Assembly: GCA_041486185.1 (NCBI GenBank)
Contig: JBGPKX010000041.1
Location: forward strand, 1 to 22,899
Reading direction: 5' to 3'
Source: QHXW01 sp041486185
GTDB taxonomy: Bacteria; Acidobacteriota; Terriglobia; Bryobacterales; Bryobacteraceae
Length of the DNA stretch: 22,899 bases
Numbering within the stretch: position 1 is the first letter of the stretch; the number at the start of each line of letters is the position of its first letter. This document shows positions 15,981-22,899 of this stretch, one piece after another. The notes under the pieces are model-generated. The model worked only from the letters and a program-made list of their open reading frames with translations. It ran no database searches and was not told the DNA's origin. The translations under genes were made by a program, and so were the position numbers.

Positions 15981-16100
15981 ATGGGCACATTCGAGCAGTA
16001 CCCGTGGTTGCTGGTACCGCTGATCATAATCACCGTTGAGTTCTGGAACGTCGCCAAGGCCCTGATAAAGCGCGCGGTTACCAAACGTCAGGAGCGGTAG
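15981..16100 (+). CDS. 39-residue single-pass membrane peptide, unknown function
   Basis: The short frame ATG (15981) to TAG (16098-16100) encodes 39 residues. AGAGGAG (15968-15974) lies six bases before the ATG, and a near-consensus promoter lies about 45 bases further up. The peptide has a short polar N terminus (MGTFEQYP) and one hydrophobic helix of about 17-20 residues starting 'WLLVPLIIITVEFW'. A strongly basic tail follows (KALIKRAVTKRQER). By the positive-inside rule the tail should be cytoplasmic. I know no family for it. It may be a regulator or anchor for the glycosyltransferase at 16293, which has no membrane helix of its own. Expression signals this good over such a short frame make a real gene likely. 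Confidence 0.72.
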   Translation: MGTFEQYPWLLVPLIIITVEFWNVAKALIKRAVTKRQER

Positions 16101-16292
16101 ACTCCGCTGTTGGCATCATTCGTTCACAATTTTGTGATCTGGTGCGATCGGAAATAGCCTGACAAGCGCCCAGAATCGATGTTCTTATGGATTTCGGGCC
16201 GCCATCGGGCCGTTCATACCGTGCCGGCGATGGCCCCTGTGGAGCGCATTTTGCGCGTAATGTAACGGAACGCGTAGCTGGGGAGAACCGCG
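16101..16292. promoter_or_regulatory. Spacer with TCACAA-TT-TTGTGA inverted repeat before the glycosyltransferase
   Basis: A perfect 14-base palindrome with six-base arms lies at 16124-16137, between the small peptide gene and the glycosyltransferase. It is not followed by a T tract, so it is more like a protein-binding site than a terminator. No second gene is seen in this 192-base spacer. A GGGGAG ribosome binding site precedes the ATG at 16293. Confidence 0.4.
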
Positions 16293-17186
16293 ATGTCTCG
16301 GAACAGCAGCTCTTGGCCGACGATCAGTGTCGTCGTGATCACGCACAACGAAGGGCTAAACCTTCGCCGTACGGTTGAGAACCTCCAGGACACTCTTCCT
16401 CCCCGGAACGAAATTCTAGTGGTGGACGATAGTTCGTCCGACGGTTCCGCGGACTTCCTGAAGCAGGCACGGTCCTCAGTCAAGGTGGCGCGACCGAGAC
16501 GACGACTGGGCGTCGCCCAAGCAAGAAATTACGGCGCGAGCCAGACCAGCGGACAGATCATCGTCTTCTGCGATGCACACCTGCGCTTTCCCCGGAACTG
16601 GCACCGCCCCATGGTGGAACTGCTCGACGACCCCCTCATCGGCAGCGTGGCGCCATGTATTTCTGATTGGGCGTGCCAGCACCGCAAGGGATTCGGTCTT
16701 TATCCGAGCGGGCCGGATCTTGACGTTCAGTGGCTGAATCGCAAGGGAAATGATCCCTATCCGGTGCCGCTGCTGCCAGGGGCGTGCATGGCGATGCGCC
16801 GGGACGCCTTCGATGCCGTGGGCGGTTTTGACCAAGGTTTGATCCGATACGGCGTCGAGGACTGCGAGTTGAGTTTGCGCTTCTGGCTGCTGGGTTACGA
16901 GTTGTGGCTGGTCCCGGCCGTCGAAGTAGCGCATCAATTTCGCGACCAGATCCCTTATGCGGTTCCTTGGCGAACCGTGTTACATAACCGGTTGCGCATG
17001 GCCTTCCTGCATTTGTCCGACTCTCGCAGGCAGCGCGTGGTCAAGGCGCTTGAGACGTACCCGGCATTTCAATCGGCGATCGGTTTAGTAGGCCAGGGTG
17101 ATGTGAACGTGCGGCGCGCTGATCTGATGTCTCGCCGCAAGCGCGACGATGATTGGTATTTCCAGCGTTTCAGGCTGCAATGGTAA
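16293..17186 (+). CDS. Family 2 glycosyltransferase with GalNAc-transferase-like motifs
   Basis: This 297-residue GT-A enzyme opens with 'ISVVVITHNEGLNLRRTVENL' split by the usual turn, then 'ILVVDDSSSDGS' (41-52). The metal site is D94-A95-H96 ('FCDAHLRFPRNW'), the DxH form seen in polypeptide GalNAc-transferases. 'PLLPGACMAMRRDAFDAVGGFD' (about 159-180) and 'YGVEDCELSLRFWLLGYELW' (about 186-205) correspond to the GGFD and WGxED acceptor-site motifs of that group. No membrane segment is seen. The start is supported by GGGGAG seven bases before the ATG. The gene ends 36 bases before the Asp-box propeller gene and is probably co-transcribed with it. That raises the possibility that the propeller protein, or its Thr-containing repeat, is the acceptor. 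The sugar is unknown. Confidence 0.88.
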   Translation: MSRNSSSWPTISVVVITHNEGLNLRRTVENLQDTLPPRNEILVVDDSSSDGSADFLKQARSSVKVARPRRRLGVAQARNYGASQTSGQIIVFCDAHLRFPRNWHRPMVELLDDPLIGSVAPCISDWACQHRKGFGLYPSGPDLDVQWLNRKGNDPYPVPLLPGACMAMRRDAFDAVGGFDQGLIRYGVEDCELSLRFWLLGYELWLVPAVEVAHQFRDQIPYAVPWRTVLHNRLRMAFLHLSDSRRQRVVKALETYPAFQSAIGLVGQGDVNVRRADLMSRRKRDDDWYFQRFRLQW

Positions 17187-17222
17187 GCCAGTCCCCGGGT
17201 CCATGGAAAGGAATTGAAACAG

Positions 17223-20213
17223 ATGCCAAATGACGCAGATAGCCGGCTCCGCCCGCTGCCGATCTCGCGACCTCGTGGAACGAACAAACCGGGACGCGTC
17301 GCCAGGCCCGGCGGCACCAACAAGCCCGGCCGTCCTGGTGGCACCAATAAGCCCGGCCGCCCCGGTGGCACTAACAAGCCCGGCCGTCCCGGTGGCACCA
17401 ATAAGCCCGGCCGTCCCGGCCATACCGACGTGCCTGGCGGCGAACCGGACGAGCCTACCAGCGCCGTTGAGGATGACCGGCTAACCACGAACTGGATCCA
17501 GTACACCGAGCGGCTCAAGCCAGGATATAGCGCGTCCCGGTACGTCGAATGGTGGAACGCGTGGCAAATTCGACAACAGGGACCACGGGTGAAATGGAAG
17601 TCCGTGGGCCCCGACAACATCGGCGGACGAATCACCTGCCTGGCCGCTCCGCAGGGACCATCCGGCGTACTCCTGGCTGGCGCCGCATGCGGTGGTCTTT
17701 GGCGTCAAAAGGCCGCCGACGGGCCATGGAGTTCGATCGATGATGAAGAGGCGAATCAGACTAAAGATGTCCGCAGCATGCACAATATCGGTGTATTGGC
17801 TGCCGATCCGAACAACCCTAAGATTGTTTACTGTGGAACCGGTCATGCCTACCACGCGGGAGACAGCTTTCCGGGAGTAGGGCTTTTCCAATCAACGAAC
17901 GGAGGGGGAGAGTGGAAACTTGTCGCCAAAGCGGACGATGACTACATTCCCCATCGGATCAGTGCCATCGCTGTCGACCCCCGCCCTGTGGAAGGCGACA
18001 CCGATTATAGGACTCGAATTCGGATTGGCGGTGTGGAAGTGCGCATCGGCGCGGAGGAGGATACCGGCCAGCTAAGCGGCCGTGAACGCCCTGGCATGTT
18101 CTATTACGGCCTCTGTCAGGACGACGAAACGGCTGAAGAACCGAAAGGTTCCACAGAAAAAGAGCAGCAAGTCAACAAAAAAGAACCGCGCTGGCACCGC
18201 GATAATTTCAGACTCGACCCGGCCTTCGCGAAGACGATCGGCGCGTCCGAAAAGCAGGCAAATGAAGGAGTGTTCAAACAAAGGGACTATCAGTGTCATT
18301 CGATCGTTCACTGTGAGAACGAACACGGCAAGGCCGTTATCATGACTGCCATAAGCGGCGTTCTGGACTGGAGCGGCATTTGGCGATCGCATAAAGGGGG
18401 CCAATGGGAACATCTGACACGCGGTCTCCCACCCGGGCGCGAGTTTGGGCGCACCAGCCTCGCAACCTCACGGAAGGATCCGCGCGTCGTTTATGCATTC
18501 ATTGGGTCCGCCGACGGCCAGTGCTTGGGGGTGTTCCGGACATCGGATGGCGGTAAGCACTGGAGTTCACCCGCAGGCCCTGACCACTTTGCGGCGTGCG
18601 GCCGGCTGAACTATACCAATTGCATCGCCGTGCATCCCGAAGATCCGGACCTTGTGGTTTGCGGCGCGGATGACGTGCACCGCTCCACTGACGGCGGGCA
18701 TACCTGGACGCAAGTCACCGAGTGGTTTGCGGCACGGAATTCCCCGGGTTACGCGCACAAGGATCACCACGCACTGCTCTGGGTAAAGAACGTGGAGCAG
18801 TACTTCCTATACAGCGGCAACGACGGCGGTGTGAATGTTAGTGATGACGATGGTGTTACGTGGAAGAACCACAGTGCCGGCCTGGCAAACTTGATGTTTT
18901 ACGATATCGACGTCGCCCCTTTGTCGACGGATGGCACCGGGCTAATAATCGCCGGCGGTACGCAGGACAACGCATCCGTTATGACCGAGATCGAGGCATC
19001 AGGAGTCGGCTACATACCAACAGAACTGGGCGTGCAGCTCACCGAGCTGGCTGTAAAAGGTATGCAGGGACAGAAGGTTGTCCAATTTGCTGCTCTGTCT
19101 CACGGCGTGCAACCTGCTGTACGCCTAAAGGAGCCGAACAGCGAAACACACCATTTTGCCGACATGCTGTATGGCGACGGTGGTTGGATTGTCTTCGATC
19201 CCCAGACCCCCTTACATCTCTACGGCTCCAGCCAGTTCATGACCATTTACCGCCACCGAATCGATGACGGCTGGGTCTCTGTCACTCCCCGGGATGCCAC
19301 CAACGACGAACGCGGGAATACTTGGATGGCTTACATCGCGATGCGCCGGGACAACTCGAACGTTGTGTTCACCGGTTCCACGCGGCTCTGGAGAACGCAA
19401 AATGACGGCGATGACTGGACGCCTGTGTCAGACCACCTGGATGGGAGCGCGATCTCCGCTATTGAGATATCTGACAACAAACCCTCGGTTATTTACGTCG
19501 GGACAGAAAATGGAAACATCTTCAAGAGCGAAGACGCAGGAAACCGCTGGAGCCAACAGGATGGCGATCCGGGCCCAACGCCTCTGGAATGGAGAAGGGA
19601 TTTGATTGAAGAAATATTCGAGAAAGAAGAGAAACTCAAGAAAGAAGAGAAATTCAAGGATGGCACCTTAGCTATCCCGTGCGCAACGGGACGGGCTATA
19701 ACCCGCATCGAGGCCGATCCGAATGACGCCCACACCGTGCTTGCCACTCTGCTTGGTTTTGACTCGATTGCCAAGTCGCGATGTCCCCACGTGATCTCGT
19801 TCGACACCAACGCTAAGCGCTGGAAAGATGCCGATCCGGAGAGACTTCCAGATGGCAAGCGCCAGTTGCCGAACGTGCATCACAACGTGGTGACCTGGAG
19901 CGGCGACCCCGATACTGATGATGAGGCCAAGCCCGCCGGGACGGTTGGAGCTCTGTCCAGGTGCGTTTTTGTGGGCAACGATGTCGGGGTTTGGATGGGT
20001 ACGCATCTCAGCGAGCCCGGCGCATTGTGGACCTGGCTTGACATTTCCGGCGATCTACCGAACGCCATCGTGACCGACCTCGTATACCACCGCGAGAGCC
20101 GCTCGCTCATCGCGGCCACTTATGGCCGAGGTATTTGGCAGTTGGACGAGACAGAGCTGATCAACGCTGCACCTCGTCAGCCCACGTTAAACCAGGCAAG
20201 CACCGAGGGTTGA
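17223..20213 (+). CDS. Large Asp-box (BNR/sortilin-like) beta-propeller protein with basic N-terminal nonapeptide repeats
   Basis: The ATG at 17223 (AAGGA at 17208-17212) gives 996 residues. Residues about 19-70 are a low-complexity basic segment with four perfect copies of GGTNKPGRP, flanked by degenerate copies. The rest is a multi-bladed propeller rich in Asp boxes (S/T-x-D-x-G-x-x-W). These include 'STNGGGEW' (~225), 'TSDGGKHW' (~439), 'STDGGHTW' (~487), 'SDDDGVTW' (~539), 'TQNDGDDW' (~724) and 'SEDAGNRW' (~768). An early 'GPDNIGGRITCLA' and a terminal 'ATYGRGIWQLD' close the propeller. Such proteins are often annotated as glycosyl hydrolase, sialidase or VPS10-like, but no catalytic sialidase Arg triad or FRIP motif is visible, so binding is the safer call. 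There is no signal peptide or membrane helix. Two charged Lys/Glu insertions occur (about 303-325 and 798-815). It is downstream of, and likely in operon with, the glycosyltransferase. Confidence 0.85.
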   Translation: MPNDADSRLRPLPISRPRGTNKPGRVARPGGTNKPGRPGGTNKPGRPGGTNKPGRPGGTNKPGRPGHTDVPGGEPDEPTSAVEDDRLTTNWIQYTERLKPGYSASRYVEWWNAWQIRQQGPRVKWKSVGPDNIGGRITCLAAPQGPSGVLLAGAACGGLWRQKAADGPWSSIDDEEANQTKDVRSMHNIGVLAADPNNPKIVYCGTGHAYHAGDSFPGVGLFQSTNGGGEWKLVAKADDDYIPHRISAIAVDPRPVEGDTDYRTRIRIGGVEVRIGAEEDTGQLSGRERPGMFYYGLCQDDETAEEPKGSTEKEQQVNKKEPRWHRDNFRLDPAFAKTIGASEKQANEGVFKQRDYQCHSIVHCENEHGKAVIMTAISGVLDWSGIWRSHKGGQWEHLTRGLPPGREFGRTSLATSRKDPRVVYAFIGSADGQCLGVFRTSDGGKHWSSPAGPDHFAACGRLNYTNCIAVHPEDPDLVVCGADDVHRSTDGGHTWTQVTEWFAARNSPGYAHKDHHALLWVKNVEQYFLYSGNDGGVNVSDDDGVTWKNHSAGLANLMFYDIDVAPLSTDGTGLIIAGGTQDNASVMTEIEASGVGYIPTELGVQLTELAVKGMQGQKVVQFAALSHGVQPAVRLKEPNSETHHFADMLYGDGGWIVFDPQTPLHLYGSSQFMTIYRHRIDDGWVSVTPRDATNDERGNTWMAYIAMRRDNSNVVFTGSTRLWRTQNDGDDWTPVSDHLDGSAISAIEISDNKPSVIYVGTENGNIFKSEDAGNRWSQQDGDPGPTPLEWRRDLIEEIFEKEEKLKKEEKFKDGTLAIPCATGRAITRIEADPNDAHTVLATLLGFDSIAKSRCPHVISFDTNAKRWKDADPERLPDGKRQLPNVHHNVVTWSGDPDTDDEAKPAGTVGALSRCVFVGNDVGVWMGTHLSEPGALWTWLDISGDLPNAIVTDLVYHRESRSLIAATYGRGIWQLDETELINAAPRQPTLNQASTEG
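17310..17417 (+). repeat. 27-bp in-frame tandem repeat, four copies (GGTNKPGRP)
   Basis: Four contiguous 27-base units (17310, 17337, 17364, 17391) encode identical nonapeptides with only synonymous third-base differences. Degenerate copies flank them at about 17277-17309 and 17418-17444. Each unit adds a Lys and an Arg plus two prolines. Copy number is likely to vary between strains. Confidence 0.95.
19623..19658 (+). repeat. 18-bp in-frame tandem duplication encoding KEEK(L/F)K
   Basis: Units 19623-19640 and 19641-19658 are identical except for one base (C/T), which changes Leu to Phe. They produce a highly charged insertion between propeller blades of the Asp-box protein. Confidence 0.85.
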
Positions 20214-20351
20214 CAGGCTCTGGATCACCTGTGGTCCGGAAATATCGGCGCTGTTACGCAGCTCCTTCTCCAGGCGATACTCGTGGTATAAGCCGCCCAG
20301 CACCGGCTTCTTTTGCACACCGTACCCTGGGGCAATCGATGTGGATGACCG
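20187..20351 (-). pseudogene. Possible decayed 3' tail of a DDE transposase/integrase
   Basis: A 54-codon open stretch on the minus strand contains 'KKPVLGGLYHEYRLEKEL' before its stop at 20187. From memory, 'LGGLxHEYxxAA' is a common C-terminal ending of integrase-core (IS3/IS481-like) transposases in acidobacteria and actinobacteria. No DDE catalytic region, inverted repeats or upstream frame remains. It overlaps the 3' end of the Asp-box gene. The match is short and could be chance. Confidence 0.25.
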
Positions 20352-20781
20352 CTAGCCCCCGGTCAGTTTCTCTCAGTGGATGTTCCGCCTAAAGGCACGT
20401 ACTTCCACCCGTCTGTACCGAATCGAATATCATGCCGAGAAGAATCCCACGCGTTCTGCCAGGAACCAACGCAATCAACTTCTCTCTGCCTTGGCTGTCT
20501 TAGACGACCTCAGACCACACGAGTTCCGCTCTGAATGTATGTGAACCTCTCCGCTGGCCGTGCCAAGTCGTTTTCTTGTTCCTGTCCACTGTTGTGGGCG
20601 AAATGTCCGGTCGGGCCCGTCCTTCTAAGGCTGGCGCGATGCGATGTGAACAAAGAATGTAACTGGCTGAACATTCTTCTGGGATTTGCTGTGCCGACCA
20701 GCCGGCGCAGGTTGGGAACAACCGCAGGCTGCGACTGAATAACGAAGATGATGAGGGGAGCGCCGTTCATCTGGGAGTAGA
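20214..20781. other. 568-base gene-poor region
   Basis: No supportable intact gene lies here. The left part overlaps the possible transposase tail on the minus strand. The middle has broken open stretches on both strands with no start and ribosome binding site combination. The right part holds the AAGAATGT / ACATTCTT inverted repeat and the GGGAG ribosome binding site (20773-20777) of the next gene. No good terminator was found after the Asp-box gene; only a weak hairpin lies near 20222-20237. Confidence 0.5.
20653..20678. promoter_or_regulatory. Candidate operator AAGAATGT-N10-ACATTCTT
   Basis: A perfect inverted repeat with eight-base arms and a ten-base spacer lies about 100 bases before the propeller lipoprotein start. 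Arm length and spacing suit a dimeric transcription factor. There is no T tract, so it is not a terminator. Confidence 0.4.
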
Positions 20782-21852
20782 ATGACGGAAATGAGATTGC
20801 CCTCTTTGCAATGGTTACTGGCCGCAGCAGCGACCATGCTCTCGACCGCATGCAACCGGGCTAGCCAGAGAGTCGACTCGACCGCGGACGGTGACCCTCG
20901 GGTAGTTGAACTGGCCAAGGAGGTCGGTAAGCTCGGCTGGATATTTTTCGGAGCCCGCACCGACAAGGGGGACTGGGACTTGTTCGTCATGCGGCCCGAC
21001 GGCTCAGAGCGTCGGAACATCACCAATACGGCCGGCTATAACGAGACCGCCCCACGGTTGTCTCCGGATGGCCGGAAGCTTCTATACCGGCGAGTGGACA
21101 AAGAGCAGAACATCGAAGGCAACCGTTACGGTGTGCAAGGAGAACTGGTCATCGCAAACAGCGACGGGAGCAGCCCGGAGGTGTTCGGTGGGAAGGGCGA
21201 GTATCCCTGGGCGTCCTGGGGGCCGGATGGCACTCAAATCGCCTGCTTGGCGCCGAAGGGTATCTTCTTTGTGGAACTCGCGACCCGCAAGGTTATACGA
21301 ACATTCGATCGCAAAGGTATCTTCCAGCAATTGAGCTGGTCACCGGATGGGAAGTGGCTAGCCGGAGTGGCCAACGTCGGCGAGGTGTGGACGATCGTCC
21401 GCATGAACGTGACGACGGGCGAGCTCAACCCCGTGCATACGTACCAGAATTGCACACCCCACTGGTTCCCGGACTCTACGCGTCTAGTCTTTTCGTACCG
21501 TCCTGTGGCTCAGGAAAAAAACGCGAACAATGGTTTCGGGTGGAGCTACCTCTACATGGCGGACGCTGACGGCAAGAACGCAGGCCTGGTTTACGGCGAA
21601 GATGGCGTGCATATTTATGGCAACATGGTTTCGCCCGACGGTAATTACACTGTTTTTACGCGAAGTGTTTTGGAGGACGGCGATCCAAAGCACATGGGAT
21701 CGCCCATGGCCATCATGCGTTTGCGGGATGCACCCACCATCGGGGGCGCCAGCCCCGTGCTTCGCAAAAGCGAGAAGGAGGATAATCGCGGTGTTATCCT
21801 GAATCTGCCAATGGGCTGGAAGCCGTACTGGGGACTGCCGAAATCTCCGTAG
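20782..21852 (+). CDS. TolB-like (PD40) beta-propeller lipoprotein
   Basis: The product is 356 residues from the ATG at 20782, with GGGAG four bases upstream. The N terminus is a signal peptide (RLPSLQWLLAAAATMLSTAC) with a probable lipidated Cys24; Ser at position -3 is not ideal for a lipobox. The mature protein is a propeller of PD40/WD40-like blades with recurring 'S/G-P-D-G-x-x' turns: 'APRLSPDGRKLLYRR', 'ASWGPDGTQIACL', 'LSWSPDGKWLAGV', 'HWFPDSTRLVFSY' and 'NMVSPDGNYTVFTR'. It resembles the extracellular half of the kinase at 12147-15071 but has no kinase or membrane helix. Such proteins usually bind protein or glycan partners in the periplasm. It stands alone and converges with the nitrilase-family gene. 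Confidence 0.85.
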   Translation: MTEMRLPSLQWLLAAAATMLSTACNRASQRVDSTADGDPRVVELAKEVGKLGWIFFGARTDKGDWDLFVMRPDGSERRNITNTAGYNETAPRLSPDGRKLLYRRVDKEQNIEGNRYGVQGELVIANSDGSSPEVFGGKGEYPWASWGPDGTQIACLAPKGIFFVELATRKVIRTFDRKGIFQQLSWSPDGKWLAGVANVGEVWTIVRMNVTTGELNPVHTYQNCTPHWFPDSTRLVFSYRPVAQEKNANNGFGWSYLYMADADGKNAGLVYGEDGVHIYGNMVSPDGNYTVFTRSVLEDGDPKHMGSPMAIMRLRDAPTIGGASPVLRKSEKEDNRGVILNLPMGWKPYWGLPKSP

Positions 21853-22122
21853 AGCGCCGCGGTCTTTGTACTTTGCCACAAATGCGACCGGGCTTCATCG
21901 TTAGGCCGCTGGGATTTCCACTATTCGTTTACCGAGTTTGCCATGGCGGCGAGTAGCTAACTTCAGCAAATCGTGTCTGAGGCATCCTAGCGCTTGGCTT
22001 AACCCGACTTACAAAATTCTGACGGATACCTGGCGGGAAGTGTGGTCGCTGGATAGCGCGGACTCCGGCCCGCGACCGAAAGTGTGCCTGTTTGGCGCGA
22101 CCAGTTTGGCGCGACCAGGAGC
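21853..22122. other. Convergent intergenic region with a possible coding remnant
   Basis: This 270-base gap lies between two converging genes and has no clear terminator. On the minus strand a 35-codon open stretch (22008-21901) reads '...LRHDLLKLATRRHGKLGKR...' and ends in TAA. It has no start codon signal and may be debris of an older gene. A perfect 14-base tandem duplication lies at its right end. Confidence 0.35.
22091..22118. repeat. Perfect 14-bp tandem duplication TTTGGCGCGACCAG
   Basis: The two copies lie at 22091-22104 and 22105-22118, directly beyond the stop codon (22123-22125) of the nitrilase-family gene on the minus strand. Perfect identity suggests a recent slippage event. 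Confidence 0.9.
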
Positions 22123-22899
22123 CTACTCACTGATTGCCTTGTATAATTCGGGCCTGCGATGTCGCAGCGCGTAATTTGGTTTGCTCCGCGCTTCCCACAG
22201 TTTCTCGGGAACCAGGTCGGCGAGGAGCATTTCTTCGCGAATGCACGTTCCGCCGGTTTGCGCCACGACGTCGCCGAGAGGATCGAAGATCACGCAGCCG
22301 CCCGCGTGATGCGGTTGGTTTTCGCTGTCCCTTGGATAGGTGTCGACATACCCTGCCCTGCCCGCCTGGTTGCAAACCATCGCGAAGCAGGCGTTCTCGT
22401 AAGCGCGCGCCGCGTAGAGCCGCAGGAAGTAATTCATCGGAGCCGCCGCGGCCCTCTGCACCGATTCGGGTTCGTCCGTCCACATCGTCATCCGGGCCGC
22501 ATGGGGCATCAGCAGTACGTCGGCTCCCTGCAACGCCAAAATCCGCGAGACTTCCGGGAATGTTCCGTCAAAACAGATACTCGTACCGACGCGGCATTTG
22601 CCGATGTCGAAGACCACCGGCGCCTGCTTTGCCGCGGTATAAAATAGCGCCTCGTCGCGGGACATGTGGAGCTTTCGCTGGGCTCCGATGAACCCATTCG
22701 GCCCCGTGAGCACCTGCGTGTTGTAGACGATGTCGTTCTCTTTCTCGCTGAGTCCCACCGAAAGGAACAGGTCGAGGTCGCGAGCGATCCGGCAAAGCCG
22801 TTCCGTGGACGGTCCATTCGGAACCGGCTCGGCCTGATACCACGTGTCGGGTGCGCAATGCCCGTGAACCACCAGTTCCGGAAACAGCGCCAGGTCGCT
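22123..22899 (-). CDS. Carbon-nitrogen hydrolase (nitrilase superfamily), N terminus beyond window
   Basis: The frame is open from the right window edge to a TAG at 22125-22123, giving 258 residues with the N terminus missing. The full Glu-Lys-Cys catalytic triad is visible. Glu is in 'LALFPEL' (residue 8 from the edge), Lys in 'GAQRKLHM' (about 76) and Cys in 'VGTSICFDGTFPEV' (about 109). The C-terminal signatures 'PMNYFLRLYAARAYENACFAMVCNQ' (in part) and 'GGCVIFDPLGDVVAQ' fit the family. Members hydrolyse amides, carbamoyl groups or nitriles through a cysteine thioester in the cytoplasm. This subtype resembles N-carbamoylputrescine or other omega-amidase-like enzymes, but the substrate is not decidable. 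Only 10-20 residues appear to be missing. Its operon partners lie outside the window; it converges with the propeller lipoprotein. Confidence 0.92.
   Translation of the reverse strand, partial: SDLALFPELVVHGHCAPDTWYQAEPVPNGPSTERLCRIARDLDLFLSVGLSEKENDIVYNTQVLTGPNGFIGAQRKLHMSRDEALFYTAAKQAPVVFDIGKCRVGTSICFDGTFPEVSRILALQGADVLLMPHAARMTMWTDEPESVQRAAAAPMNYFLRLYAARAYENACFAMVCNQAGRAGYVDTYPRDSENQPHHAGGCVIFDPLGDVVAQTGGTCIREEMLLADLVPEKLWEARSKPNYALRHRRPELYKAISE

Noticed and set aside
17069..17635. Minus-strand open frames with collagen-like Gly/Pro-rich repeats (PGRPGLLVP and GATGTAGL types)
   Set aside because: They are the antisense reading of the 27-bp repeat inside the Asp-box gene. They have no ribosome binding site and overlap two well-supported plus-strand genes.
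20376..20518. Minus-strand stretch reading 'IRFGTDGWK', like the start of phosphohexomutases
   Set aside because: The similarity is about eight residues long. The flanking residues do not continue the family pattern in any frame, and the stretch is closed by stops on both sides.
20535..20851. Open frames on both strands upstream of the propeller lipoprotein
   Set aside because: No start has a ribosome binding site, composition is not protein-like, and the region contains the candidate operator and leader of the next gene.

Overview
The window looks like a chromosomal segment of an acidobacterium, most likely of the Solibacter/Bryobacter type. This is inferred from gene content, not from a marker gene. 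The indicators are: an Oar-like TonB-dependent receptor with an N-terminal carboxypeptidase-regulatory domain; several secreted carboxypeptidase-regulatory-like proteins; an ECF sigma factor of the planctomycete/acidobacterial type fused in operon to a membrane Ser/Thr kinase with a TolB-like propeller; and a small secreted protein with the 'VPFDF...AAGTY' signature. The DNA is moderately GC-rich by eye. No tRNA, rRNA, CRISPR array or intact mobile element was seen.

Layout. (1) Bases 1-5400, minus strand: a tight operon read right to left. It runs adenosine-specific kinase family protein, NAD-dependent epimerase family protein (TGATG overlap), DHDPS-family aldolase (TGAATG junction), then two paralogous secreted carboxypeptidase-regulatory-like proteins. 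The first paralogue is broken by an in-frame TGA; the second runs off the left edge. (2) 5633-7397: a secreted protein of unknown function, divergent from a single-domain receiver that has Asn where the phosphorylated Asp should be. (3) 7542-11267: a large TonB-dependent receptor, divergent from a small secreted acidobacterial-type protein that ends in a clear intrinsic terminator. (4) 11564-15071: the ECF sigma factor and, one base later, the transmembrane Ser/Thr kinase with a C-terminal propeller. No anti-sigma gene lies between or beside them. (5) 15080-20213: two family 2 glycosyltransferases in divergent orientation, a 39-residue membrane peptide with a near-consensus promoter and ribosome binding site, and a 996-residue Asp-box propeller protein with a tandem nonapeptide repeat at its N terminus. 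(6) 20214-20781: a gene-poor stretch with what may be transposase debris and a candidate operator. (7) 20782-22899: a TolB-like propeller lipoprotein and a 5'-truncated nitrilase-superfamily amidohydrolase, convergent.

How the parts may work together (inference). The sigma/kinase pair is a plausible phosphorylation-controlled transcription switch. The minus-strand operon looks like a small sugar-acid or sugar-nucleotide catabolic unit joined to surface proteins. The 15.9-20.2 kb cluster looks like a cell-surface glycan/propeller unit, and its 39-residue peptide and basic repeat tail are the least described parts of the window.
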